31,151 nt of DNA from a virus. Numbering within the stretch: the stretch's first letter is position 1; each line of letters starts with the position of its first letter. This document shows positions 21,650 through 29,768 of the stretch, one piece after another. The translations under genes and the position numbers were made by a program. The notes below the pieces were generated by a model. That model worked only from the letters and a program-made list of their open reading frames with translations, was not told where the DNA came from and ran no database searches. Location: IMG/VR virus record IMGVR_UViG_3300030104_000999, positions 1-31,151 of that record, one strand, 5' to 3'.

Positions 21650-21924
21650 TATTCGACCCGGTCTTCTATCATTCGCGCCAGATCGCGCTTTAACTGGTCC
21701 TGCTTTTTCGTTTCGATAATGCTGTCGATCTTCGCGTTCTGCTGTACTAACTGTTCTGCAATACCAGACGCGACGTTTTCGCTGCGCGACAGCATACGGT
21801 CCAGACGCTTCTGCTGCAGCCAGTTCGACACCACCAGATAACTGCAGAAAAGACCCATCGCGCCATATTCCAGAAGTACAGTAAAGAAACTGCTGGTGGT
21901 TTCGGCTACGATGTCCGGTTCCAT
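21649..21924 (-). CDS. Membrane protein with coiled-coil tail, lysis region
   Basis: The 91-residue product has an N-terminal hydrophobic span near residues 13-36 (FFTVLLEYGAMGLFCSYLVVSNW), then a charged helix with Gln, Asp and Lys that can form coiled coil. It follows the putative endolysin with a TAATG overlap. A single-span protein with a periplasmic or cytoplasmic helix at this place may be a spanin or antiholin; the sequence does not decide. A signal peptide or lipobox is not seen. Confidence 0.6.
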   Translation of the reverse strand: MEPDIVAETTSSFFTVLLEYGAMGLFCSYLVVSNWLQQKRLDRMLSRSENVASGIAEQLVQQNAKIDSIIETKKQDQLKRDLARMIEDRVE

Positions 21925-22505
21925 TAGACGTTCGCTTCGATTAGTGTGTACGTAAACCGTGGACCGTACAGTTCTGCAGACTTACGACATAACGACAGCA
22001 GACAGTCCATGTCTGCACTTCGCGCTGCTACCTGACAGCCAGCAGACCAGCGATCCACCACCGTCGATTCTGTCGACGACGATCTGTGTATGTTCATCGC
22101 GTACCGTCCAGTGTCTACTGTCGACGGGTCCATATCCAGAATCGCGTCGCGGTTATTGTCGCGCCAGATACGGACTGGACCGACCTGTCGTAATCCCGGT
22201 GTACCCCTGTGCAGACCGATCTGGTATGCGCCTCGATACTGACCGGGACACATAATCGCTGTACCTTCCACGTTCATCGGTCGAAGCCTGTAATAAGTAC
22301 CCGGATCGGTGGTCCATTTCCACGGACCACGCGTAATCCAGCCATGTTCGTCTTTATAGGCGACCACCAGACCGTCGTTAAAGGTGTTCGCAGAATCGTC
22401 TGGTGTGCGTATTCCGACGATATTTAAGTTATAAAGACCACGCGTAAATACAGCGTGTCCAGCAGACACGACGTGTTCCAGTATAGCGGGTAAGCGTTCC
22501 GACAT
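21924..22505 (-). CDS. Putative endolysin, YkuD / L,D-transpeptidase-like
   Basis: The 193-residue product fits a phage peptidase-like family with the order GTAIMCPGQYRGAY (residues 81-94), HRGTPGLRQVGPVRIWRDNN (99-118), NIHRSS and SAGCQV. H140, S154 and C157 match the H...SxGC signature of L,D-transpeptidase-fold enzymes, which act on peptidoglycan stem peptides. No export signal is seen, so it would rely on a holin. It lies in the lysis cassette among TM proteins, with TAATG overlaps on both sides. Cleavage specificity is inferred from the fold, not shown. Confidence 0.65.
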   Translation of the reverse strand: MSERLPAILEHVVSAGHAVFTRGLYNLNIVGIRTPDDSANTFNDGLVVAYKDEHGWITRGPWKWTTDPGTYYRLRPMNVEGTAIMCPGQYRGAYQIGLHRGTPGLRQVGPVRIWRDNNRDAILDMDPSTVDTGRYAMNIHRSSSTESTVVDRWSAGCQVAARSADMDCLLSLCRKSAELYGPRFTYTLIEANV

Positions 22506-22708
22506 TATCCACAGTTCGCTTCTGTAGCCACGCAGATCGCAGCCTGCGTCGTCATAATTTGGCGAATGTCTTTCGCGGTTTCGTCCTGTTTTACTTCTAA
22601 CTTTTCGACCCGGTCTTCGACGTTACCTAACGACATCCATCCACCACCAGCCAGAAAGACCAGCGTTACGATAAATACCACCATGTCCGACGTTATTACT
22701 TTGTTCAT
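22505..22708 (-). CDS. Small membrane protein with coiled coil, lysis region
   Basis: The product has 67 residues if it starts at the ATG at 22708, which overlaps the previous stop (ATGA). It has one hydrophobic segment (DMVVFIVTLVFLAGGGWMSLG) and then a charged heptad-rich segment (VEDRVEKLEVKQDETAKDI) and two Cys near the C-terminus. A longer reading to 22798 is the shadow of the upstream gene. It may be a holin partner or spanin-like component, but a clear class is not seen. Confidence 0.6.
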   Translation of the reverse strand: MNKVITSDMVVFIVTLVFLAGGGWMSLGNVEDRVEKLEVKQDETAKDIRQIMTTQAAICVATEANCG

Positions 22709-23148
22709 TTTACCGATCCGTTCGTCGCTGCATATACCGACGCTGCACTTGCTGCCAGTATAGCGCAGATCGTAAGCACTTCCACGCGACCGATCCACCG
22801 CTGCGTTTCGGATCGTTTCCAGAATGTCGGTTCTTTGGTCTGGTTTTCCAGTTTCGCCTTATACCAGTCGCGTTCTGCAGTTAGTATTTCGGTGTCGATT
22901 CTGTGCAGTTTTTCCACAGCGATCGCATACTTTTCCATAGCCAGAAGGTAAGCCATCGACGACGTCGGTTCGATGATACCGGAGCATACGACGAAACCGT
23001 CTGGTGTAAATGCTGCAGCTGGTGCTTTTTCGCCGGGTACGATCGCGGTGGACTGGCGACATTCTTTCGGTACTGGTTCAGCAGGGGATGGTCTGACCAG
23101 AACGCCACCAGCCCAAGACGAAGCGATTAACGACAGGACCAGTATCAT
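22705..23148 (-). CDS. Membrane protein with signal-like N-terminus, possible spanin
   Basis: The 147-residue product begins with a short hydrophobic segment (MILVLSLIASSWAGGVLV), then a polar part with two Cys (KECRQ and VVCSG), a helix-rich part (MEKYAIAVEKLHRIDTEIL) and a hydrophobic C-terminal segment (VLTICAILAASAASVYAA). The mix of signal-like N-terminus and long helical region resembles periplasmic spanin designs. The family is not recognised. It overlaps neighbours at ATGA junctions on both sides. Confidence 0.5.
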   Translation of the reverse strand: MILVLSLIASSWAGGVLVRPSPAEPVPKECRQSTAIVPGEKAPAAAFTPDGFVVCSGIIEPTSSMAYLLAMEKYAIAVEKLHRIDTEILTAERDWYKAKLENQTKEPTFWKRSETQRWIGRVEVLTICAILAASAASVYAATNGSVK

Positions 23149-23402
23149 CGTCGACGCCTGCTTTTATTTGCTTCATCCGCGATAGACTGCGCTGGTGTAT
23201 CGCCCGTAAGATCGTCCCATATTGCGTTTATTTCTTCTTCTGTGGCTTCTGTAACTTCGACGCGTGTGCTGTGTAAGGTTTCGTCGATCGGTGGATTCTG
23301 GACCTGTTTCTGTCCTGTTCTGCGTATGCGTTTAATCCACGCAGACAGAACAGCGATTACAGCGACCAGCACTGCGACGATCCATCCAGACGCCTTAACC
23401 AT
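23145..23402 (-). CDS. Small membrane protein, lysis region
   Basis: The 85-residue product has an N-terminal hydrophobic helix (GWIVAVLVAVIAVLSAWI) followed by a basic KRIRRTGQK and an acidic stretch, and ends in RRRR. The ATG at 23402 overlaps the previous stop by eight bases. It could be a component of the lysis machinery, such as a Rz-like inner membrane protein, but the C-terminal part is short. Confidence 0.6.
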   Translation of the reverse strand: MVKASGWIVAVLVAVIAVLSAWIKRIRRTGQKQVQNPPIDETLHSTRVEVTEATEEEINAIWDDLTGDTPAQSIADEANKSRRRR

Positions 23403-23598
23403 CGCTGTCGATCTTCGCAGACGCAGCGTCGACGTATCCCTGTCCAAAAATGTACGACACGATTACTGCTGCAGATAACTGCAGTGCTTCGCCTAATGCG
23501 ATTTCCTGTCCCATGTACGCCAGAATCGGAGGTAATAACGACCCGAAAAAGGCTGCTAAAAACTTACGACTGGACAGTTTCGACTTAATGGTTTCCAT
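23395..23598 (-). CDS. Holin-like protein with two membrane segments
   Basis: The 67-residue product has a short basic N-terminus (METIKSKLSSRK), two hydrophobic spans (FLAAFFGSLLPPILAYMG and LQLSAAVIVSYIFGQG), the GQGYVDA motif near residue 52 and an acidic tail. It matches a well-known small holin-like group with two TM segments and the same motif. It has an AAGGA site. It is the first gene of the lysis cassette and would permit the putative endolysin to reach the cell wall. Confidence 0.7.
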   Translation of the reverse strand: METIKSKLSSRKFLAAFFGSLLPPILAYMGQEIALGEALQLSAAVIVSYIFGQGYVDAASAKIDSDG

Positions 23599-23612
23599 GT
23601 TTATTCCTTAGT

Positions 23613-24425
23613 TTAACGATTATCAAGACCACGACCCGACAGTCGATATTCTGGATCGACTGACTGTGGCGAAAAGTTTAAACGGTACCACAGTTTCCAC
23701 GTGTTATTCGTGTTCCCGTTCGGCTGGCTGGTACTGGCATTATCGAACGCAGACGACACCATTAAATACACCAGATCCGACTGGTCGTATTCCTGCGTTA
23801 CATTCGTCTTCGCGCCATGATGGATCGCCGCTAAATCGTCGTTTAAATGTGCGTACGAAATGACGTGCGTAATTTCGTTTCCATCGTCGTCGCCAGACGT
23901 GTCGAGCGCATTAAAGATATGGAACAGAAACCGATCGCTGTCGTCGTGTAGTCCACTATTCATACCATTCGACGTTCCGACGTACCACTTACCTTTACCA
24001 TTCGTCATGTTCGAATACGTCGCGCCTAACCAGTTACGGTTCGTTCTGTCTGTCGGGTCGTCGCAGATCGCCACGTTAATCGCACCGTTATCGTCGTTCT
24101 TTACCTGTCGCTTTATCAGCACTTCCAACGACCAACCGGGATCGCTAAATAGCATTGGCTGTCCATCGTCGGTCTTTAGTAACTGGTAATACGCGTCGCC
24201 TCCGTCCTCGTTTTGGTCCATGTGATGATCGAACGCTGCTGCATTATTCTGCAGCTGGACGCCAGCAGTCGTCGTCGCCGTCGACGCCACCACAGTATTC
24301 GGTGCGTCGGACGACCACGAACCGTCGTTAATGTTAATCGGTATCCAGTCGGACACGGATTTACGGACGGTCTGACCGATACCCTGTCGATCGTATTTAC
24401 CCGGTACGCGCGATCTGGCTGGCAT
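23613..24425 (-). CDS. Unrecognised beta-rich virion-like protein, tail fibre region
   Basis: The 270-residue product is rich in Asp, Asn, Gly and Ser and seems beta-rich, with IPININDGSWSSDAP and LEVLIKRQVKNDDNGAINVAI near the middle and a KLWYRLNFSPQSV segment near the end. It lies between fibre-like genes and the lysis cassette, so it may be a fibre tip, an accessory receptor-binding protein or a carbohydrate-binding protein. No named family is recognised. Confidence 0.55.
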   Translation of the reverse strand: MPARSRVPGKYDRQGIGQTVRKSVSDWIPININDGSWSSDAPNTVVASTATTTAGVQLQNNAAAFDHHMDQNEDGGDAYYQLLKTDDGQPMLFSDPGWSLEVLIKRQVKNDDNGAINVAICDDPTDRTNRNWLGATYSNMTNGKGKWYVGTSNGMNSGLHDDSDRFLFHIFNALDTSGDDDGNEITHVISYAHLNDDLAAIHHGAKTNVTQEYDQSDLVYLMVSSAFDNASTSQPNGNTNNTWKLWYRLNFSPQSVDPEYRLSGRGLDNR

Positions 24426-24428
24426 GGT

Positions 24429-24788
24429 TTACCCCGTGAATTTATTGATATGTCCGAACACGTTTATTTTATCCGCGTTCGACGACGCGCCAGTAATGGC
24501 GACGCCTGTGCTGGACTTACCGTCGAAAGTAATACCGGGTACAGCCAGAATCGTCGACTCTGCTGGAACCTGCAGCACCATTTTATTCGCTGCACCCGTA
24601 CCACCGAAAGCCAGTGTAACGATTTCGGTCTGTGTGTTTATGTTCGCCAGCCAGATCCACACTTCTTCGAAATTACCTGCTGTCGTGCTGGTCGTGTGGA
24701 CTGCTGTAAAGTTTCCACTGTCAGCAGCCAGCGCGAAAGGTACGCCATCTGTGGAACCGCTTAAATGGTCGCGTGAAATTGTAGCCAT
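24429..24788 (-). CDS. Small presumed virion protein
   Basis: The 119-residue product is rich in Gly, Ser and Thr with a predicted all-beta fold (EEVWIWLANINTQTEIVTLAFGG, then VPAESTILAVPGITF). Another small beta-type protein is encoded at 26510-26866. The GAGG site and the position between fibre-like genes suggest a tail or head accessory structural role. The function is not known. Confidence 0.5.
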   Translation of the reverse strand: MATISRDHLSGSTDGVPFALAADSGNFTAVHTTSTTAGNFEEVWIWLANINTQTEIVTLAFGGTGAANKMVLQVPAESTILAVPGITFDGKSSTGVAITGASSNADKINVFGHINKFTG

Positions 24789-24799
24789 TTTTTAAACCT

Positions 24800-26506
24800 C
24801 TATGCGAAGACCTGCATGTGCAGGATTAAATTGGAGTCGTCTGCAGCAGTACCACCACCACCAGCGTACGTTTTTAAATCGCTGGCTGGTATGGTTTTCA
24901 TCGCACCACCGTCGTTAACGATAAAACCGTCGCCGTCTGCGATAGTAATGGAACCACCGACACTCGCACCACCGTCCAGCAGATTTATTTCTGCAGCTGT
25001 AGAATCGACAGCAGCCAGTTTCGTAAAGTCAGCCTGTACCAGACCAGACACATCGTCCAGCAGATTTAGTTCTGCTGCGCTGGACGTTACTGCTGCGAGT
25101 TTCGTAAAGTCAGCCTGTACCAGACCAGATACGTTATCCAGCAGATTTATTTCTGCTGCTGTCGCGGTAACTGCTGTCGAACCTAAAACCAGATTACCTT
25201 CTGGAATCAGTACACGCGCTGCACCGTTTACGATTAGATCGTCTTCGGATGCGTCCCACGTAAGGTTCGCAGATGCTGTCGCACCGTAAAAGATTACGTC
25301 GTATCCAGTGTCGTTCTGTCCGATCGTTACGGTCGAATCGATCTGTACTGCGCCGTCGATGTCGACTGCGTCCAGATTCGTCGTACCATCGACGTCCAAG
25401 TCTGTACCCACGTACAGTTTCTTCGCGATAGACGCGCCACCTTCGCAGCGCAGCGCACCACTGTCGCCGTCGTTACCAGTCGCGTCTGTGGTGTCTGTAA
25501 TGTCGACTGTCGACGAAAAACTTTTAGCACCCGAAAACGTCTGCGAACCTGATAAGTGCGCAGTGTCTGTGTCTAAAAACTGCGACGCGATTACGTCTGC
25601 GTTCCACGTACCACCCGTTAACGTACCGACTGCAGTAATCTGTGTCTGGCTGGCGTCGACGTTTAACTGTCCACTGGATTCGGAAATACCAGTACCAGCA
25701 GACGCGTTCATTAAATGCGCGATCGACTCCACTTTCGTCGGTCCATCTGCAGCACCGTCGCAGAACAGAATGTGGTCGCTGGCGACAGCCACGTCTGCAG
25801 CCACGCGTGCAGACGCGTCGCACGCTGCGTTTATTTCTGCAGCAGTCGCACCGATAGCCGTCGAACCTAACGATAACTGTCCGTCTGGTACGACCAGCCC
25901 TGCAGCACCGTTAAAGATTAAATCGTCTGCGCTGGCGTCCCATGTCGCGTTCGCGCTCGCAGTGTTACCGTAAAAGATTACGTCGTATCCAGTGTCGTTC
26001 TGTCCGACTGTAACCGTACCGTCGATCTGCGTGGAACCGTCGATGTCGACTGCGTCCAGATTAGCAGTACCATCGACGTCCAAATTCGCCACGCTTACGT
26101 TTCCACGTGTAACGGTAATGTTCCCGGTCGAAGAACCGGTCGCGGTGGTCGTCCCTAAAACGAATTCGTCTGCGCTTTCGTCCCACTGGATAACAGCGTT
26201 ATCGCCAGTCGATCCACGTTCGACGATAATGGCTGCGTCGTTACCCGTGGACGACCCGTTATTTAACTCAATTATCGCGTCTTTTACCAGCGTGTTCGTG
26301 GTCTGAATACTGGCTGTCGCACCAGACACGGTAAGGTTTCCAGAAATAGTCGCGTCGCCAGTAATCGCCAGCGTCGAACCGTCGTACGTTAACCCGCTTT
26401 CCGCGTTTAAATCCTGCTGTTCGTCTTCGACTGTACCGACAGTTAAAACACGATTCGATGCTGCGTTCGTAATTTCCGTTACGATCTGATTCGGTGTCGA
26501 CTTCAT
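24800..26506 (-). CDS. Repeat-rich fibre-like structural protein
   Basis: The 568-residue product is Asp-, Gly-, Ser- and Thr-rich. It has an N-terminal NLTVSGATASIQ segment, repeats of the kind (T/S)AAEINLLD(N/G)VSGLVQADFTKLAAV at the C-terminal part, and two copies of the NLDAVDIDG...GQNDTGYDVIFYG block about 228 residues apart. Such repeats occur in fibre and adhesion proteins of aquatic phages. The N-terminus probably binds the virion, and the repeats form the shaft. The tip may lie in the final 60 residues. The ATG follows the previous stop by three bases. Confidence 0.65.
   Translation of the reverse strand: MKSTPNQIVTEITNAASNRVLTVGTVEDEQQDLNAESGLTYDGSTLAITGDATISGNLTVSGATASIQTTNTLVKDAIIELNNGSSTGNDAAIIVERGSTGDNAVIQWDESADEFVLGTTTATGSSTGNITVTRGNVSVANLDVDGTANLDAVDIDGSTQIDGTVTVGQNDTGYDVIFYGNTASANATWDASADDLIFNGAAGLVVPDGQLSLGSTAIGATAAEINAACDASARVAADVAVASDHILFCDGAADGPTKVESIAHLMNASAGTGISESSGQLNVDASQTQITAVGTLTGGTWNADVIASQFLDTDTAHLSGSQTFSGAKSFSSTVDITDTTDATGNDGDSGALRCEGGASIAKKLYVGTDLDVDGTTNLDAVDIDGAVQIDSTVTIGQNDTGYDVIFYGATASANLTWDASEDDLIVNGAARVLIPEGNLVLGSTAVTATAAEINLLDNVSGLVQADFTKLAAVTSSAAELNLLDDVSGLVQADFTKLAAVDSTAAEINLLDGGASVGGSITIADGDGFIVNDGGAMKTIPASDLKTYAGGGGTAADDSNLILHMQVFA
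24976..25170. repeat. 81-bp tandem repeat inside the fibre-like gene
   Basis: Copies begin at 24976, 25057 and 25138 with an exact period of 81 bases, or 27 codons. The two first copies share about 30 identical bases around TTTCGTAAAGTCAGCC, and the third is partial and diverged. The repeat encodes AEINLLD...VQADFTKLAAV units. Confidence 0.85.
25283..25323. repeat. Dispersed 41-bp repeat, copy A
   Basis: Bases 25283-25323 are identical to 25967-26007. They encode QNDTGYDVIFYG and sit within a larger repeated module of the fibre-like gene, with a copy distance of 684 bases, a multiple of three. Confidence 0.9.
25967..26007. repeat. Dispersed 41-bp repeat, copy B
   Basis: This is the second copy of the 41-base identity at 25283-25323. 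High DNA identity between the copies suggests recent duplication or ongoing gene conversion. Confidence 0.9.
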
Positions 26507-26509
26507 TTT

Positions 26510-26866
26510 TTACTGCTCCGGTCTGTCGCCTGCTTCGATTAGGACTTCGACGAAGGTACCTGTCGTGCTGGCTTTATTGGCGATGTAAATTTTATCGATC
26601 TGTGTTCCCATCTTGTGACCAGTGAACAGCGTAAATTCGGACGGTGTGTCTGCGGACAGTTTAATAAAGTCGCTGTGTATGTCGTCGCTGCTGGTCGTAA
26701 ACGACATTCGAACCTTTTTACCATTCGGTCGAATCGTTACCTGTCGCGCGTACGATGGAATGTTTACCTGTGTCGCTTTATTTCCGTCGCCCTGCGTCGT
26801 ATCCAGCTGGAAGCGTCGTATGTCTGGACACTGTTCACGGTCGAAAGTAATTACTGTCATCGCCAT
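26510..26866 (-). CDS. Small presumed structural protein
   Basis: The 118-residue product (MAMTVITFDREQCPDIRRF; VNIPSYARQVTIRPNGKKVRM; DKIYIANKASTTGTFVEVLIEA) looks all-beta and compact, like small virion accessory proteins. It has a GGAG site and follows a 35-base gap. The function is not recognised; a fibre- or tail-accessory role is inferred from position between a tail-tip protein and the fibre-like gene. Confidence 0.5.
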   Translation of the reverse strand: MAMTVITFDREQCPDIRRFQLDTTQGDGNKATQVNIPSYARQVTIRPNGKKVRMSFTTSSDDIHSDFIKLSADTPSEFTLFTGHKMGTQIDKIYIANKASTTGTFVEVLIEAGDRPEQ

Positions 26867-26889
26867 TTTAAAGACTCCACTGTGCGTTC

Positions 26890-26898
26890 GTTATATCA
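26890..26898 (-). promoter_or_regulatory. Extended -10 promoter candidate
   Basis: In the AT-rich 35-base gap before 26510-26866, TGATATAAC matches an extended -10 (TGnTATAAT with one mismatch). No good -35 is seen. It may boost transcription of the fibre genes. The evidence is weak. Confidence 0.3.
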
Positions 26899-26901
26899 TA
26901 A

Positions 26902-28806
26902 TCAATCGAAATAGTAATCGTCGCGTCCCACTTTGACGTGCTGACCAGACATGTGTAATTCCAGCGTAACGATACCGCGAAGCCAGTTAACATTCGTTCC
27001 AGTTACGACCCATATTCGCGATTCGCCGGGTAAATACGTTCCGGTTCGAACCGTATCCAAGACAGACATCTGCATACCGTCCGACGATGGACCGAACATG
27101 TGGTTCTGCGATCCACTGTAATCGTTCGCCTGTAAACCGATTTCGACGTCGACGACATCGCCCGGTGCTAAATGCGCCCACTTAAAACCACCGACGACGA
27201 TCGTACAGCGCGATGGAACGCGAGCGTACCACGGTTCGAATTGTGTTCGACGGAAGTGTTCGATAAATGTGGACGCCAGACCTGCACCCGGTGCGACGTC
27301 GGTGGTCTTTACTTCGATCTGGTACTGGATCGGTGCGGACTTTACTTGGTTTCCATACGCTGCAGTCATTAGTGGATCTGCACCAGCCCACGACGACAGA
27401 TCGGTCTGCGACGCCAGCATTCGACTGTAAATCTGGCGTGCGCTGGTGTCGCATAACGACCAGTCGACGCTTACTATTTCGCGACGTGGAATCGTTCCTT
27501 TATAAAAAACGTCGCCATAATCCGACGTCATTTCTGGATCGCCACAGTACCCGACAGAATATGCGCCACACTTAAAACGTGGAAACACACCGACCTTCGC
27601 GAACAGCGAACGAAAGTAACTAAAACCATCGCGCTGCTGCGCAGACACGATGTGTTTAAACGGACAGGATAAACTACCGAACGACGGTGCAGTCGTTCGC
27701 CAGATGTCGATAAACGCGCGACCCATTTCCGACATGCGATCGTAATCTGTGTATGGACTCGCTTTCGCTTCGTTAACGGTTCCAAAAATGGAACCCATCA
27801 TGTGCTTACTGTAGCCATTACCGTACATCGTGTTCGCGACTTCTGCGACCGGGTTTCCATACACGGCCAGAACCGACTTTACCTTACTTCCAGTCGGTGT
27901 AAGTACGGACACGTTCGATCCGAAATTGTTAACCGAAAGCGTCTGGTGGATACCATTTAAAGCGCCTGCTGTCGGACTGCTTCCGAGCGTACCTGTCGTC
28001 GTGTATCGCAGGTAATACGGATCGCCACCGTCGGGTTTAACGTACGCGAACCGATTACCACCCGAAACAGATAAACCAGCAGTGTCTGTCCCTTCGATTT
28101 TAAATGCGTCGTCGCGTTTACCGTTATTTCGAAACGCGCTAATCGTTATGTCGTGCAGTAAGCCCGGTCCAGTTTCACCACCTAAAGCCATCTGTGTCGA
28201 AGAACCCGGTGTGGACGGTGTCGAGACAGTAAACTCTTTATGTCCGACACCTTTAAACCAGTGGAATTCCTGCGTCGCGCCGCGATCGTCTAAACTTTCG
28301 TCGTCGGTCGCACGACCGTTAAGTAAACTTAAAGCGTCGCGAAACTCTAACCGCACTGTCGACGACGACGAAGACCACGACATATTGTAATACATACCGA
28401 CGAAGATCGTATGGTATGTCGCACCACTGTCCAGCGACATCTGCATTAACGACATCGTTCCGGGCGAACACATTAAGACCTTACTGGCTGCTTCTGGTGT
28501 AACTCCGATCGACATCGACGGTGTCTGCAGTTCCCACGTTCGAACGGCTATCGACTGACCACCGAAAGACATGTCGCGAGTTAGTCCACGAACATGCGTA
28601 TAATTCGCTGTCGATACGTCGCGACCACCACTGCTGTCGCCGTGGCTGGTGATTTCGACCACATTCGGTTCGCCATCGATCCCACGTTCCCACCTGCCTG
28701 TCGCGCTGGCTGGCGACACGCCATGTGTACCGATTCGAAGTCGAAACTGTGGATGGTAAGTACCCGTTTCCAGCTGGTCGCGAAATGTCGAAGACCATTC
28801 TGGCAT
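26902..28806 (-). CDS. Large minor tail / tail tip protein
   Basis: The 634-residue product lies two genes after the tape measure gene, where tail-tip and hub proteins are found. It has beta-rich segments and no clear enzyme motif. The C-terminal region includes VPSRCTIVVGGFKWAHLAPGD and VVTGTNVNWLRG, of the kind seen in tail-hub or baseplate proteins. It starts in a TAATG overlap with the upstream gene. The role as tail tip or hub is an inference from order and size. Confidence 0.6.
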   Translation of the reverse strand: MPEWSSTFRDQLETGTYHPQFRLRIGTHGVSPASATGRWERGIDGEPNVVEITSHGDSSGGRDVSTANYTHVRGLTRDMSFGGQSIAVRTWELQTPSMSIGVTPEAASKVLMCSPGTMSLMQMSLDSGATYHTIFVGMYYNMSWSSSSSTVRLEFRDALSLLNGRATDDESLDDRGATQEFHWFKGVGHKEFTVSTPSTPGSSTQMALGGETGPGLLHDITISAFRNNGKRDDAFKIEGTDTAGLSVSGGNRFAYVKPDGGDPYYLRYTTTGTLGSSPTAGALNGIHQTLSVNNFGSNVSVLTPTGSKVKSVLAVYGNPVAEVANTMYGNGYSKHMMGSIFGTVNEAKASPYTDYDRMSEMGRAFIDIWRTTAPSFGSLSCPFKHIVSAQQRDGFSYFRSLFAKVGVFPRFKCGAYSVGYCGDPEMTSDYGDVFYKGTIPRREIVSVDWSLCDTSARQIYSRMLASQTDLSSWAGADPLMTAAYGNQVKSAPIQYQIEVKTTDVAPGAGLASTFIEHFRRTQFEPWYARVPSRCTIVVGGFKWAHLAPGDVVDVEIGLQANDYSGSQNHMFGPSSDGMQMSVLDTVRTGTYLPGESRIWVVTGTNVNWLRGIVTLELHMSGQHVKVGRDDYYFD

Positions 28807-29768
28807 TAGTCGAATTCCTTATCTGCGTCGATGTCGTCTGGTAATTCTGGTTCTTCGCCGTCTTTCCAGTCAGTCGCACCACCACCACCATACACCACAC
28901 CGTCGTCGTCGTATTTTTCAACGACAGTCCATCCGTCCCACGCACCACCACCTGTTCCACTTTGGTCGTCGTCGTTATCGCGTGGCGCATTTTCGGTACT
29001 GCCTGTCGACGTGTCGCTTTCTGCTGGCTGCGCTGGTTCTGCTTCTGCTTTTACAGGCTGCGGTATGATGTACGTTAAAGGTAAATCTAAGGTGTACGTG
29101 TTTCGATGGTCGTGCGTAAGTAAGCCACCACCGACCTGCGATTCCGGTAAAAACAGTCGCGGGTAAAAGTCCGAAAATCGAACGAACGAATCGACCGGAT
29201 AATCGAAGCGCAGCATGTCGCCGGTTATAGTCGACGACGTGTCGATCTTGTATCGAGCGCCACCAGAACCAGCGTCTGTCGCACCGACCACCGTAAAATA
29301 CTCGCGTGCTGCGATCGGTGGTGGTGATTCGATAACGATTTCGTCGCCGTATGGCGCTGTCGTGCTGGCTGCCAGCATGTCAAGCGAAGACGAATCTGGA
29401 TGGTATCGCTTATAAAGATTCGACGACACGTCGATCGTCGTTCGATTCTGTGTGTGTTCTGTCTTTATTTTCGCACCGTACGCTTTCGCAGAATCCAGAC
29501 CGAACGTAACGTAACCACCGCGTTCCAAGTGGTTAATCATTGCAGACAGTTTTCGAAACAGGTGTCGATCTTTAAATCGTTCCAGAACGATTCGCACCTG
29601 TAACTGTGGCGTATGCGTAAGTCGTGTGTAACGACCGTTTAATGTAACCGCGTCGGATGCGACACGAACCGGTGTAACCTGCAGATCGCTTAATTCCTCG
29701 CCTAAATCCACGTGCGTACGCTGTGGAAGTGGGATCTGTGGTTTCCAGCAGAAAAACGGTAAGCCCAT
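28806..29768 (-). CDS. Minor tail protein with acidic Gly-rich C-terminus
   Basis: The 320-residue product follows directly after the tape measure (TAATG overlap), the usual place of the distal tail protein. The N-terminal 230 residues look folded (RIVLERFKDRHLFRKLSAMI, then a GGYVTFGLDSAKAYG segment and YTLDLPLTYIIP). The last 85 residues are a Glu/Pro/Asp/Gly-rich low-complexity tail (GSTENAPRDNDDDQSGTGGG and onward). A distal tail or tail-tip role is inferred from position. Confidence 0.55.
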   Translation of the reverse strand: MGLPFFCWKPQIPLPQRTHVDLGEELSDLQVTPVRVASDAVTLNGRYTRLTHTPQLQVRIVLERFKDRHLFRKLSAMINHLERGGYVTFGLDSAKAYGAKIKTEHTQNRTTIDVSSNLYKRYHPDSSSLDMLAASTTAPYGDEIVIESPPPIAAREYFTVVGATDAGSGGARYKIDTSSTITGDMLRFDYPVDSFVRFSDFYPRLFLPESQVGGGLLTHDHRNTYTLDLPLTYIIPQPVKAEAEPAQPAESDTSTGSTENAPRDNDDDQSGTGGGAWDGWTVVEKYDDDGVVYGGGGATDWKDGEEPELPDDIDADKEFD

